Shown: positions 43,958 through 53,980, counted from the stretch's first letter. The stretch is 64,000 nt of DNA from Muribaculaceae bacterium (GCA_022510425.1 JAFLTO010000006.1:102444-166443), one strand, 5' to 3'. Translations and numbers: made by a program. Notes: generated from the letters alone by a model not told the origin.

Positions 43958-45124
43958 ATGAACACTAAATGTATTTTTTTGAAGTCACTGGTCATATTGA
44001 CCATGAGTTCTACTTTGCTTTCCTGCAGTGATAACGATGAACCCAAATCAGAAGACAACAGCTCGGTAAAAGAAAAAGCATTGCAGGCTGCCATGATTCC
44101 TTATATAAATAATACGGTGATACCCACTTATCAGGGAATGGCTGATAATGCTATCCTTATGTCAGAGGCTTGCAATGAAATGCTGGAGGCTTTTGAAACC
44201 GGGAATCTGACTTCCGAGATGGTAAAGAAAGCCGGTAATTACTGGAATTTGAGCCGGGATTATTGGGAGAAAAGCGAGGCTTTCCTTTTCGGGGCAACTG
44301 CCGATTATAACATAGACCCTCATATCGATTCCTGGCCTCTTGATAAAAACGCAATGGATCAACTCTTGGTGCAACTCCGCAAAGGTAATTCCTGGAATGT
44401 AGAGAATTTAGGCTATGGTCTTCTAGGATTCCATGCCGTGGAATATCTGCTATATGAGCTTTCTGAAGATGGCACCACATCTTTGACTCATAATCTTGAC
44501 TATTCTCTTGAAGAACTGATTTATTTATGCGGAGTGGCTGAAGATTTAAGGAATCAATGTGTCTATCTTGAAGCATCCTGGGCAGGAATGGAAAACATTT
44601 CTCCGGAAAAACAGGAAATATTGGAAGAGTCTGAACTTGAACCTTCAAGAAATTACGGTTGGATGATGATTAATGCAGGTCAGGTTGGCAGTACCTACAA
44701 ATCTTATCAAGAAGCTGCCGAAGAATTGATTCAAGGATGCATCGATATAGCTGACGAAGTTGGAAATACCAAGATCGGCCGACCTCATCTCGGTTCTTCC
44801 GATGAAGATAGGAATTATATCGAGTCTCCTTACAGTCTCAATTCCATAGCTGATTTTACAGGGAACATTTTAAGTATAAGAAACGCTTATTGTGGAAGTA
44901 AAAGCGGAGATGTTTCAGTAAGTGATTACATCAAGAGTGTGAATCCTGACCTTGACAAGAGACTAAAAAGTCAAATCGAATTGTCAATTAAAGCCATTCA
45001 AGCTGTTCCTGAGCCATTTGCCAAAACTGCAAAAGGAACCGAGGCAGGTGAAGCTGTGATGATAGTAGGTACAGATCTTGTTGATGTGCTTGAAGAAGTA
45101 ATGACGGAACTTTCAAAACATTGA
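43958..45124 (+). CDS. Imelysin-family (M75/EfeO-like) lipoprotein
   Basis: 388 residues. The lipobox is LLSC (Cys near residue 25). The imelysin hallmark GFHAVEYLL (about 158-166, the GxHxxE motif) is present, in a helical bundle. Known imelysin proteins occur with iron uptake (EfeO, periplasmic iron binding) or with peptidase activity reported for a few. With a porin before it and a heme protein after it, a role in periplasmic iron or heme handling is most likely. The gene is 18 bp after the porin gene and 4 bp before the diheme gene. Confidence 0.85.
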   Translation: MNTKCIFLKSLVILTMSSTLLSCSDNDEPKSEDNSSVKEKALQAAMIPYINNTVIPTYQGMADNAILMSEACNEMLEAFETGNLTSEMVKKAGNYWNLSRDYWEKSEAFLFGATADYNIDPHIDSWPLDKNAMDQLLVQLRKGNSWNVENLGYGLLGFHAVEYLLYELSEDGTTSLTHNLDYSLEELIYLCGVAEDLRNQCVYLEASWAGMENISPEKQEILEESELEPSRNYGWMMINAGQVGSTYKSYQEAAEELIQGCIDIADEVGNTKIGRPHLGSSDEDRNYIESPYSLNSIADFTGNILSIRNAYCGSKSGDVSVSDYIKSVNPDLDKRLKSQIELSIKAIQAVPEPFAKTAKGTEAGEAVMIVGTDLVDVLEEVMTELSKH

Positions 45125-45128
45125 TTTA

Positions 45129-46775
45129 ATGAGAACGAAATATTTTCTTCCACTTGGTTTAACTTTATTCCTGTTTTCTTGTTCAGATGATGTTATTGAT
45201 AATAATGCAAGAACTCCGGACGGAAATGAAATTAGCGAATTGCCCGAGTGGTATTATTCCGGTGGTGAGTTGGGAACTACATTCCTCTCTACTTCAAATG
45301 CCTTTGAACAACCCACCAAAGTGATTCAGACTGAGGGTATGTATCAGTCTTTCAAAAATGGAGAAGCTCTTTTTGAAAAATCTTTCAATTCCAATAACAC
45401 AGGTGTGAGACATGGATTAGGACCTGCATACGTCAGAAGTTCATGCATTCATTGTCATCCCGGATATGGGCATGGGAAAAGACAGGAAGACGGCACATTC
45501 AATTCAAATGAAATCGGTAACGGATATTTGTTGGTGGTCTATGATAAAGATACCGAAGCATACGTTCCTTGGCTTGCCGGAATGCCACAAAGCCATGCTG
45601 TGGCTCCTTTCAAGGCTCCGGTTGATGAAAGTAAAATCACAATAAATTGGCTTCATTACACTGATGAATGGGGAAACAAGTTTCCTGACGGAGAAAGCTA
45701 TGATTTGATTTACCCTGAAGTCAATATGCCGGCCGATGCTGTGTATGTCTATAACCGGGGATATGACAAACTCGGAAATTATGGAGTGAAGCTTGAATCC
45801 ACAATCGGCATTTATGGTACGGGACTCCTGGATGCTATCACCGATGAGGATATAGTGGCAGAATGGACCAAACAAGAGAAAGACGGCTATATGAGAAATG
45901 GATTGAACACTAACTATTTTGAAAACGGTCAGTGGAAAAACTTTTATACTAACACTGCTCAGGGAGGAGATGGTACACCATATATCCGCAGATATACTTA
46001 TGCGATGAGTCGGGGACCCCTTCAAGACGCTGCCGGTGCCAATGCTTTCTGGAATATAACCAATGTAACAAGGAGCGACAGAAGATTCCATTATCTTGAT
46101 GCCGCAGGCACTTACGCTGAGTATTCTTCCAAAGATACTGAGGTACAAGCAGGATTTGAAACCTATATTACAGACCTCGACCCGAAACATGAATATCCGG
46201 AATTCTGGGAAGGCTCTCTTGAAGAACGCATTTATAATTACCTCACGTCTAAAAATCTTCCAGTTGAAGTAAGTGACGAAGAGTTTACCGACCTTATGGT
46301 TTGGCATAGAGGATTAGCGGTGCCGGCTGTCAGGAATATTCAAGATCCCAATGTGGCAAAAGGAAAGGAGATCTTCGAAGAAATCGGGTGTGATTATTGC
46401 CATAAACCGTCATGGACCACCGGAGATGACGTTATCAAAGATCCTGCGAGATTTTTCAAGGGAAATGAATTGCCAAGATATCCCCATCAGACTATTTGGC
46501 CATATACAGACATGGTGCAGCATAAACTGAAGATGGTGAATGACATCCGCACAGGTTGGTGCCGGACCACTCCTCTTTGGGGAAGAGGACTCCATCAGAA
46601 AGTGACTGGGTCGATGTATGCCGACCGTCTTCACGATTGCCGGGCAAGGAATGTGGTTGAGGCAATAATGTGGCATGGTTCAAGTGAGAGCGATGCACGA
46701 TATTCGGTTGAAAAATTCAGGAACCTTTCAAAAGAGGAACGTGACGCTCTTGTCAAATTCATCGATGCGATTTAA
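45129..46775 (+). CDS. Di-heme oxidoreductase-family lipoprotein
   Basis: 548 residues. The lipobox is LFSC (Cys at about residue 18). Two c-type heme motifs are clear: C106-I-H-C-H110 (followed by PGYGHG) and C421-D-Y-C-H425 (KP). The layout, with WYSGG/ELGTTF near the start and RLHDCRARNVVEAIMWH near the end, is the di-heme oxidoreductase (DHOR, also called thiol oxidoreductase) family, DUF1111-type. The family often neighbours imelysin genes. It should be periplasmic or outer-membrane-anchored and take electrons or oxidise a substrate. The heme-ligation gene follows with an 11-bp overlap. Confidence 0.85.
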   Translation: MRTKYFLPLGLTLFLFSCSDDVIDNNARTPDGNEISELPEWYYSGGELGTTFLSTSNAFEQPTKVIQTEGMYQSFKNGEALFEKSFNSNNTGVRHGLGPAYVRSSCIHCHPGYGHGKRQEDGTFNSNEIGNGYLLVVYDKDTEAYVPWLAGMPQSHAVAPFKAPVDESKITINWLHYTDEWGNKFPDGESYDLIYPEVNMPADAVYVYNRGYDKLGNYGVKLESTIGIYGTGLLDAITDEDIVAEWTKQEKDGYMRNGLNTNYFENGQWKNFYTNTAQGGDGTPYIRRYTYAMSRGPLQDAAGANAFWNITNVTRSDRRFHYLDAAGTYAEYSSKDTEVQAGFETYITDLDPKHEYPEFWEGSLEERIYNYLTSKNLPVEVSDEEFTDLMVWHRGLAVPAVRNIQDPNVAKGKEIFEEIGCDYCHKPSWTTGDDVIKDPARFFKGNELPRYPHQTIWPYTDMVQHKLKMVNDIRTGWCRTTPLWGRGLHQKVTGSMYADRLHDCRARNVVEAIMWHGSSESDARYSVEKFRNLSKEERDALVKFIDAI

Positions 46776-48975
46776 CAATCTTTTGAAATACTTATCTTTC
46801 GGTTGCATCTGTCTCATCATTCCGGTGATGGCAGTCGCAACCGTGCTTGAAAAGATTTACGGCAGTGAATTTGCCCGGGAGCATATCTACACATCTATGA
46901 CAATGATAATCCTGTGGGGAGTAGTTTCTTTGTCAGCGATGTGGTATATGCTACGAGTGAAACTCTATCGCAAGATTGCGACGTTCTCACTGCATTTAAG
47001 TCTGATTGTTATTCTGGCAGGTGCTCTTATCACTCATCTATCAGGGAAACAAGGTAAGACTCATTTACGAATCGGTGATGAACCCATAAAAGAGTTCGTT
47101 GCTTCGGATGGTAATTCATTCCAATTCCCTTTTGAATTATCACTTAGAAAATTCAATCTTGAATATTATCCGGGCACTTTTTCCCCATCCGATTTCATAA
47201 GTGAGATTTTAATAAAGGATGGAGATGCAGAAATTTCCGGCTCTGTTTCAATGAATAAAATTTTTTCATACAGGAATTATAGGTTTTATCAGTCCGGTTA
47301 TGAGGGTGATGGCCAAGGGAGTTTACTTTCCGTATCTTTTGATCCATACGGAATTGCAGTGACTTATACAGGTTATGTATGGTTATTATTATCAATAATC
47401 TTGTTTTTCTTTCAGAAGAAAACTATTTTCAGGAAGGTATGGAAACAACTTAAGTCTAAACCGGGACTGACGATTTTATTTATTCTATTCGGTATATGTC
47501 CTTCTTTAGGCACACCTTCCACTATTCCCAAAGAGGTTGCAAAAGAATTTGGAAGACTTTATATTTATTATAATAGTAGGATCGCACCCATTAATACTTT
47601 TGCTCATGATTTTGCAATGAAGATTTATGGGAAAGATAGTTATCAGGGTCTCTCATCGGAACAAATAGTGGCAGGATGGTTTTTCTTTTATGATGAATGG
47701 AAAAATGAACCTTTCATAAAAATTAAAGGAGTTGAAGTAAAAGAAACTTTAGGACTGGAGGGTTCTTATGCAAGACTTGTTGATTTCATAGGACCTGAAG
47801 GTTTTAAACTTGAAAAACTGATAAAAGAATCCGGTTTAGAATCAAAAGATATATTCACGGCAAATGAAAAATTTAATCTGATCAGCACTCTTGTTACAGG
47901 TTCGGCACTTCAAATTTATCCTTTCAAAGATAAGGAGACCGGGTCTTTGAAATGGTTTGCTGTTAAAGATAAACCCACAGAGGAAATGCCTTTTGAACAA
48001 TGGCTTTTTATCCGCAGCAGTATGAATTTGGTGGCTGAAAAAATTGCCTTGAAAGATTGGGAAGGAGTAAGCGGCCTAATAGAAAAGATAAACAGATATC
48101 AGTTAAAGGAGGGTGTTGTTCATCTCCCATCACAAAATAAAATCAAGACAGAAATATTCTACAATCGATTCAATTATGACAAACCATTAGCTATGATTTT
48201 TCTGACCTTAGGGTTAGTTTTATTTCTAATTTTCTTATCACGTTTTATTTCCGGGAAAACAATATCAAATGGAATTATTTATAGCAGTCTTATAATTTTA
48301 ATCCTTCTTTTTATTTATCTCTGTTTTCGGTTGGGAATAAGATGGTTTATTAGTGGTCATTTACCTTTGTCCAATGGGTTTGAAACAATGCAGTTCATGG
48401 CATGGGTTACAGCACTTGCCACATTTTTCCTTTTCCCTTATTTTCGATTGGCTCTTCCTTTTGGATATCTTATTTGTGGCTTTACTTTGCTTGTGGCTAT
48501 GATGGGAGAATCATCGCCACAAATCACTAATCTTATGCCGGTATTACAGTCGCCTTTGTTAAGCATTCATGTAATGGTTATAATGTTGGCTTACACTCTT
48601 TTATTTCTTATAATGATGAATGGCTTGACAGGACTTTTAATAGGCCTATCTAATAAAAGTATTGAAAAAACAGTTTTTCTTCAGAACATAAGTCATCTGA
48701 TGTTATATCCGGCTGTTTTCTTATTGGTAATAGGAATTTTTATCGGAGCTGTCTGGGCCAATGTGTCTTGGGGAAGATATTGGGGATGGGATCCTAAAGA
48801 AGTCTGGGCGTTGATAACATTTCTAATCTATGCTCTGCCTCTTCATTCTATTTCATTTTCATTGTTTAGAAAACCTCTTTTCTTTCACTCCTATATGGTT
48901 TTCGCATTTCTTTCTGTAGTCATAACTTATTTCGGCGTCAATTTCTTTTTAGGAGGCATGCATTCCTATGCATGA
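46765..48975 (+). CDS. ResB-CcsA fusion cytochrome c biogenesis protein
   Basis: 736 residues from the ATG at 46765, which overlaps the diheme gene by 11 bp. The N-terminal 230 residues are ResB-like (LEKIYGSEFAREHIYTS, then IVILAGALITHLSG), a long periplasmic loop follows (about 265-470), and the C-terminal half is CcsA with about seven helices. The Trp-rich heme-handling motif WGRYWGWDPKEVWALIT is near residue 670. His residues in SIHVMVIMLAYTLL and LPLHSI fit the conserved heme ligands. This system II synthase attaches heme to CxxCH proteins in the periplasm, here probably the neighbour upstream. Confidence 0.88.
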   Translation: MRFNNLLKYLSFGCICLIIPVMAVATVLEKIYGSEFAREHIYTSMTMIILWGVVSLSAMWYMLRVKLYRKIATFSLHLSLIVILAGALITHLSGKQGKTHLRIGDEPIKEFVASDGNSFQFPFELSLRKFNLEYYPGTFSPSDFISEILIKDGDAEISGSVSMNKIFSYRNYRFYQSGYEGDGQGSLLSVSFDPYGIAVTYTGYVWLLLSIILFFFQKKTIFRKVWKQLKSKPGLTILFILFGICPSLGTPSTIPKEVAKEFGRLYIYYNSRIAPINTFAHDFAMKIYGKDSYQGLSSEQIVAGWFFFYDEWKNEPFIKIKGVEVKETLGLEGSYARLVDFIGPEGFKLEKLIKESGLESKDIFTANEKFNLISTLVTGSALQIYPFKDKETGSLKWFAVKDKPTEEMPFEQWLFIRSSMNLVAEKIALKDWEGVSGLIEKINRYQLKEGVVHLPSQNKIKTEIFYNRFNYDKPLAMIFLTLGLVLFLIFLSRFISGKTISNGIIYSSLIILILLFIYLCFRLGIRWFISGHLPLSNGFETMQFMAWVTALATFFLFPYFRLALPFGYLICGFTLLVAMMGESSPQITNLMPVLQSPLLSIHVMVIMLAYTLLFLIMMNGLTGLLIGLSNKSIEKTVFLQNISHLMLYPAVFLLVIGIFIGAVWANVSWGRYWGWDPKEVWALITFLIYALPLHSISFSLFRKPLFFHSYMVFAFLSVVITYFGVNFFLGGMHSYA

Positions 48976-49031
48976 AGAAAAAAGTGACATCTGAAATTCC
49001 GCCATCTTTTATTTATTAGCTCGAAATCTAC

Positions 49032-49063
49032 AAAAAAATCTGTTGAATCACTTCAACAGATTT
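49032..49063 (-). terminator. Terminator hairpin in the 48976-49367 gap
   Basis: A perfect 12-bp stem (49036-49047 with 49052-49063) and the loop TCAC. On minus it is followed by seven T (49038-49032 overlapping the arm), and on plus by a weaker T-rich tract. It may end the ResB-CcsA transcript on plus, and on minus it directly follows a decayed gene. Confidence 0.75.
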
Positions 49064-49066
49064 CCT

Positions 49067-49233
49067 TTAACATTTTCTTCGAGAAAGCATTCCGTCGCGG
49101 AAAAACCTCTTTCTTATCCACTTCACAGTGTTAGGGAAAATGTTGGGTCGAATAACTTTGCGTTTTATGAGAAATTTACTATTTTCTAAATCACCAATGA
49201 ATTTTGATTTGCATTTATGATTTTCATGATATC
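49067..49233 (-). pseudogene. Possible 3' remnant of a lost gene
   Basis: The minus frame ending in TAA at 49069-49067 is open for about 54 codons and reads GDLENSKFLIKRKVIRP, then FPNTVKWIRKRFFRDGML, then SRRKC. It has no start codon and is closed upstream by a TGA. A strong terminator follows within 4 bp on the same strand, as expected for a real gene end. I do not recognise the family. A plus-strand frame in the region (49239-49451) looks like chance. Confidence 0.35.
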
Positions 49234-49367
49234 ATACATTGGACTTAGGCAGAGTATGTAGTACTTCAATTAACCAACTATTTTTCTTCCCATTTACCAT
49301 ATTAATATCTATTTCATGTTATATTTTTTCATTATCTAAAATGCCTACAACGGTTTCTTTATATCTT

Positions 49368-51140
49368 TCATGGAATAAGGAATTTAAAGCCCCTGTCTTT
49401 AATGACTACTATATAGATACCGGATGGCAACTCAATGGTGGTGTTTTGTAAGGTTGCCACTTTATTGCCGTTGATTTTGAAAATTTCAGCAACCCCATCC
49501 TTACATCCAACAGTATTGCCTTCGATAAAAATCATATCCAAATCTTCTGACCGGTTCTTGGACATTCCTGCCATCTTGCATTCCTCTACAGACAACCTTA
49601 TAATTCCATTCTTATCTTCTGAGATATCGTATAGTCTTAACGGCATATTGACATTATCCCAACTTACAAAAGAGGGAACAGTTTGACAGGAAAATTCATT
49701 TACATTCTCTGTTCCCGGGAAAGCATCCCCGCTTAAGGTCTCCCAATCCTTTTTATCGTCAGCTTCAATTAAATCTACGTTCTGATGTGAAGGTGTGTTA
49801 TTTACAGTATTGTTCATCCATTTCCTTAGATTAAAATCAATATGCCATATCAACATTCCATGTCCCGGTAGAAATTCGTCAAATCCTCTTTGCTGCCTGT
49901 TTTCAAATAAGAAATACTCATTATCCTTATCAGTCATAACTATAAATGCTTCATTTGTTTCATCCAAGGGATTCAGCAAAATTTCATCATCATCATAAAG
50001 AATCTCCGGATTGATCCAGTCAAGTGCAAATCTTTCATAGGATGAATAATTAGGAGGGGTTCTACTGTAATTATTATAACTTCCTTGATCAAGAATATCC
50101 CAATTAGAAGGAGTGAATGCGTTATTATAGGTAGTGGAATATAAATCAGGCAAGCCTAACACATGACTGAACTCATGACAAAAAGTGCCTATACCATCAG
50201 GCATATCATTATTAAATTTCTGCAGTTCATTTGAACAAGCATAATGGTCCAATCTTACATCGTCGAACTTATAAGGGCGCCGGGTTATTGCGGTAATGTC
50301 GAAAGAATGTGGCCATATTGTATTAGCCCCACCTCCATCAGCTTCCCCATAACCTGCATAGAAGATATAGACATTGTCAATAAATCCGTCTTCATTTTGG
50401 TCATAAAGTGAAAAATCTACTTCATCATCCAATACCTTACAGGCTTCAATTACCATATCCCATGGATTGGAATCCTCGCCCCAAATACTGTTTCTTCCAT
50501 AATAAGAATATGGTTTTTCAAGAACAACAGGACCATAAACATCAAACTGAGGAATAAAAATACCGTTGGAATTGCTTATGAAATAATCCCTTGCACTGCC
50601 GGTTGCTCCTCCATAACTGAAACCGGGTTCATTTAGCATTCTTGTGTAAAATTCTTTAGGATTTTCTATCGTGAATCCTTTATCAGAGAATTCTACCAAA
50701 ATGACCAATGAACGGTGTTCACCAAAAGACGGGAATTTTGTAATGCCAAGACCTAACCCTTTTGCATATTGTGAAATATTTTCTTCCGGTTCTTTTATCT
50801 TATAGGAATCTGTCAATCCTGTTTGATGCAAACTTGATATTTTATTTAAAGTTTCAGGGTTTCTCTTTCCGGGATTAATGGCTTTTATTTCTGATGGAAT
50901 AATCTCTCCCTCTTTGTTTGAATCGGCAAATACATAAAAACCAAGACTGTCTGTTGTCAAGAGATAACCATCTTCAGAATAGATTCTTTTATGTTCAGCA
51001 TTACCTTCCATTCTTATATTGACAATGGTGCCATCCGGTTGAAGGGCATGTAAAATCCCCTGTCTTGCCGGTAGAGCAAAACATTGTAAAGAAATAAAGG
51101 CAGTTATGAGATAGAATAAGATTCTAAGCATGAGGATCAT
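49368..51140 (-). CDS. M6-family metalloprotease
   Basis: 590 residues with a signal peptide (ending CFALPA). The pro-region follows, then the catalytic domain with the zinc motif HEFSHVLGLPD (HExxHxxGxxD, about residue 325), which defines the M6 immune inhibitor A-like family. NEDGFIDNVYIFYAG is the Ca-type segment seen in this family. The last 60 residues look like a sorting tail (FKINGNKVATLQ, then LPSGIYIVVIKDRGFKFL). It is a secreted protease. It lies 32 bp downstream of the DUF362 gene on the same strand and probably shares its promoter. Confidence 0.88.
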   Translation of the reverse strand: MILMLRILFYLITAFISLQCFALPARQGILHALQPDGTIVNIRMEGNAEHKRIYSEDGYLLTTDSLGFYVFADSNKEGEIIPSEIKAINPGKRNPETLNKISSLHQTGLTDSYKIKEPEENISQYAKGLGLGITKFPSFGEHRSLVILVEFSDKGFTIENPKEFYTRMLNEPGFSYGGATGSARDYFISNSNGIFIPQFDVYGPVVLEKPYSYYGRNSIWGEDSNPWDMVIEACKVLDDEVDFSLYDQNEDGFIDNVYIFYAGYGEADGGGANTIWPHSFDITAITRRPYKFDDVRLDHYACSNELQKFNNDMPDGIGTFCHEFSHVLGLPDLYSTTYNNAFTPSNWDILDQGSYNNYSRTPPNYSSYERFALDWINPEILYDDDEILLNPLDETNEAFIVMTDKDNEYFLFENRQQRGFDEFLPGHGMLIWHIDFNLRKWMNNTVNNTPSHQNVDLIEADDKKDWETLSGDAFPGTENVNEFSCQTVPSFVSWDNVNMPLRLYDISEDKNGIIRLSVEECKMAGMSKNRSEDLDMIFIEGNTVGCKDGVAEIFKINGNKVATLQNTTIELPSGIYIVVIKDRGFKFLIP

Positions 51141-51172
51141 CTTTCATGTCAAACCCCTCAGTTTGAAAAATG

Positions 51173-52276
51173 TCAATTTACCATTTGCTTCTTTCCATTC
51201 ACAATATATATGCCTTTCTCAAGACCAATAAGACTTTTACCCTTGTCAAGAACCTTCTTTCCATTTAAATCGTAAACATTGTAAACTTTATTTGTGTTTT
51301 CTATTATCCCCTCAATCCCAGCTTCTCCGCTTTCATCAAGATTGATGAGATGGTATGACTGAGTTCCGAGTCCAATTTGCTCGGCATATTCCACGGTATG
51401 AGTACCATGAAGATTCTCTATTCTTCTTATAAGAGCGCTCGCATCATCACCTGATACCGACTCATGATTGAATACCAAGTCGAGACATGCACGGTCAAGA
51501 GCAACAGGATCTGTGGATGCTAAAATCCCCATATCTTTTAATTCAGGGGCATGTGGATTTCCGTCACAATCACAATCCACCGACATATTGTTCATTACAT
51601 TTATATAGACAATATCCTTGCCATCCTGCTTGAAATAATTATGGACAGCCTGGGCAGCTGCAGCCATTGATTCAAGGAATGAATCTTGGTATTGTCCTGA
51701 ACCGGAAGTCTTGTTGCCGGCACTGTGGATATAACTCTTACCCCTGGAAGAAGCGACTCCTATACTGGCATTCTTAAGAACTCCTCCGAAACCTCCCATA
51801 GCATGACCTTTGAAATGGGCAAGATTTATCATGAAATCATAATTGCTGATATGTGAACCCACGATATCATTTTCAAGCCATTTGGTATCGGAAACAGGAA
51901 TTGTAATTTCCCCTTCGGAATCCATGATATCAACATTGGCTATTTTATTATATCCTCTTTCTTCTATTGCTTTTAGATGTGATTCTGTATTGTTTCGGTT
52001 ACCCCAATAAGCAGTGTTACACTCCACCAAAGTACCATTAACTGTTTGAACAAGATCTTTTATAAGTTCCGGACTAAGGTGATTACTTCTGCTTGATTCA
52101 CCCGTTGATATTTTTACAGCCACATTACCCTTGGCTTCGACTCCCAAAGCCTGATATATCTTAACCAACGATTCAGGAGATATTTCTGATGTGAAGTACA
52201 CGTTTGATTGAGCAGACCCTGCTATAAAACAAAGGTTACATAAAATTACTGAAAATAGATATTTCATATAATACAT
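51173..52276 (-). CDS. DUF362 exported protein with sorting-type tail
   Basis: 367 residues (the second ATG, MKYLF, at 52267 is also possible) with a signal peptide ending in GSAQ. The DUF362 core has CNTAYWGNRNNTESH, HFKGHAMGGFGGVLKNASIG and the DCDCDGNPHAPELKDMGIL block with Cys pairs. The family is usually annotated as Fe-S-related, and its function is not established. The tail reads VYDLNGKKVLDKG and then KGIYIVNGKKQMVN, like T9SS type-A signals. Its promoter carries two 21-bp-phased TTGGTAA boxes shared with 55060. Confidence 0.8.
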   Translation of the reverse strand: MYYMKYLFSVILCNLCFIAGSAQSNVYFTSEISPESLVKIYQALGVEAKGNVAVKISTGESSRSNHLSPELIKDLVQTVNGTLVECNTAYWGNRNNTESHLKAIEERGYNKIANVDIMDSEGEITIPVSDTKWLENDIVGSHISNYDFMINLAHFKGHAMGGFGGVLKNASIGVASSRGKSYIHSAGNKTSGSGQYQDSFLESMAAAAQAVHNYFKQDGKDIVYINVMNNMSVDCDCDGNPHAPELKDMGILASTDPVALDRACLDLVFNHESVSGDDASALIRRIENLHGTHTVEYAEQIGLGTQSYHLINLDESGEAGIEGIIENTNKVYNVYDLNGKKVLDKGKSLIGLEKGIYIVNGKKQMVN

Positions 52277-52289
52277 AATTTATTTTTCA

Positions 52290-52346
52290 CAAAGATATAA
52301 AAGGTTGATTATTAAGATTTACCAAATTTAAGGATTTTCTTACCAA
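52290..52346 (-). promoter_or_regulatory. DUF362 promoter with 21-bp-phased TTGGTAA direct repeats
   Basis: On minus: TTGGTAA at 52346-52340 and again at 52325-52319 (21-bp period), with GAAAATCCTTAAAT between. The proximal TTTG (52326-52323) is 25 nt from TATCTTTG (52297-52290). This arrangement is the same as at 54985-55041. Confidence 0.75.
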
Positions 52347-52570
52347 AATCACGGATTCTTTATTTAAATGCCTGGTTTCTAATAATTTCTTAACTTTTAT
52401 TAATATTTTTTCAAGAGTTTACTAACATTTGCGTGTTATTCACCTATCACCTCATTTTATTAATTTATCAAATAAAAAACTTATTCGTTATATTCATTTT
52501 TATCCCCTATTAGTTCAATAGTAATTACAAGTCTACATACAATAAAAACATACTACCGATAAATTTGATA

Positions 52571-53980
52571 TTACGTTGTTTTTACAGCCTTAGATATAGA
52601 TTTTACCCTACTAAGGCTGAAAACACCCGCTATTATAGCAAAGAATAAAGCCACATAAAGGCATACTCTTACACCCGGTGCTCCATTTGACAGGGAACCG
52701 GCATCTGTAGGTGAAGAACACCAGGCAAATATAAGAGTCACAAGTGTCGCTCCAAATGTCAGTGCACCCATTCGTGCTGTGCTTTGGAACCCTCCGGCCG
52801 CTCCTGACCTTGAAACTGGCGTGGCGGATATCATAACATATACATTAGGTGTTTGGAAAATTCCAAATCCGAATCCACAGAGCGCCATTCTCCATGCGAT
52901 ATCCCATTCGGCTACTTCTCCTACAGGAGGTTCAATCAAAAGCAATCCTATACCAATGGCATAGATCAACATACCAAAGGCTGCAGTAGCGCCGGCATTA
53001 TGTTTCTCTATGAATCTTGCTGCAAAGGGAGATATTGCCATTGTGGCCAAAGGCCAAGGTGTCATCAATAATCCTGTGATCAATTCTGAAAACTTATAAC
53101 CGTTCAAGAAAAGAAAAGGCAATGCAATAAGCGCCATGCATTGAGTCACGAAAGAACATGTGTAAGTAATTACACTTAAAGTATAAAGTTTGTTATGAAG
53201 CAAATCGATCGGGAACATCGGCAGCTCTTTTCCATGAAGATGCCTGACATAGAAAATCCCCACAACTATACCGGATACTATGAGCAAAATGTTTTCCCAA
53301 AGCACATGCTTGTTAGCGAGATTTCCCAAGGCATAGAAAATAGTACCGAAAACTATTATATTTGCTATACCGCTTAACCAATCAGGCTTAATTTTATGAT
53401 CCTTAGGTGGATTATCCGGTAAATATTTATAAGCCATCAGGAAAGCGGCAACTCCGAGAGGCAGATTAATTAAAAACAACCAATGCCAGGATGCTGAGGA
53501 AAGTATTATACCGGCAAGAGAAGGTCCGGCGGCTGATGATATGGCGATCACCATTGTGTTTACGGCCAATCCTCTTGCCAAAGTTTCAGGTGGATAAATC
53601 AGTCTTACAAGCGCTACATTTACACTTGTAGCCAAAGCAGCCCCAAAACCTTGGGCGGCTCGGGCCGCTATCATCATTCCAAAGGATTGAGAAGCAGCAC
53701 ATAAAGCTGATCCGGCTGTAAAAATAGCTATACCGAAAATATAATTTCTTTTATAACTGTAAAGATCTCCGATATACGCCAATGGAAGCATCAACATTGT
53801 CAGGACAAGCTGATAAATTGTAACGATCCATACTGCATTGGAATCGGAAACATGGAATTCCTGTGCAAATATCGGCAAGGCTACATTCACCAATGTTCCG
53901 TCAAGCATCGTCATCGCCAACACTATCAGGACTGAACCAATTGCAACGTATTTATGAAAAGTCAATCTAATATCCGACAT
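52571..53980 (-). CDS. MFS exporter, DHA2 (EmrB/QacA) family
   Basis: 469 residues with about 14 membrane helices, as expected for DHA2. Motif A-type MLDGTLVNVALP (about 21-32) and MIAARAAQGFGAALATSVN near helix 4 are typical, and the whole chain has no large insert. DHA2 transporters export drugs or other toxic compounds with protons. It lies 42 bp downstream of the AraC gene on the same strand and is likely co-transcribed, so the AraC protein may control its level. Confidence 0.9.
   Translation of the reverse strand: MSDIRLTFHKYVAIGSVLIVLAMTMLDGTLVNVALPIFAQEFHVSDSNAVWIVTIYQLVLTMLMLPLAYIGDLYSYKRNYIFGIAIFTAGSALCAASQSFGMMIAARAAQGFGAALATSVNVALVRLIYPPETLARGLAVNTMVIAISSAAGPSLAGIILSSASWHWLFLINLPLGVAAFLMAYKYLPDNPPKDHKIKPDWLSGIANIIVFGTIFYALGNLANKHVLWENILLIVSGIVVGIFYVRHLHGKELPMFPIDLLHNKLYTLSVITYTCSFVTQCMALIALPFLFLNGYKFSELITGLLMTPWPLATMAISPFAARFIEKHNAGATAAFGMLIYAIGIGLLLIEPPVGEVAEWDIAWRMALCGFGFGIFQTPNVYVMISATPVSRSGAAGGFQSTARMGALTFGATLVTLIFAWCSSPTDAGSLSNGAPGVRVCLYVALFFAIIAGVFSLSRVKSISKAVKTT

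Noticed and set aside
44157..44648. Open frame of 163 codons on minus opposite the imelysin gene
   Set aside because: It is antisense to a gene with signal peptide and GxHxxE motif; the composition is not protein-like.
45504..46307. Open frame of 267 codons on minus opposite the diheme gene
   Set aside because: It lies fully inside a gene with clear heme motifs on plus, its translation has no domain-like pattern, and it has no promoter or binding site of its own.
49239..49451. Open frame of 70 codons on plus before the M6 protease gene
   Set aside because: It overlaps the 3' end of the protease gene, has no promoter or ribosome site that I can support, and its composition is hydrophobic without motif.
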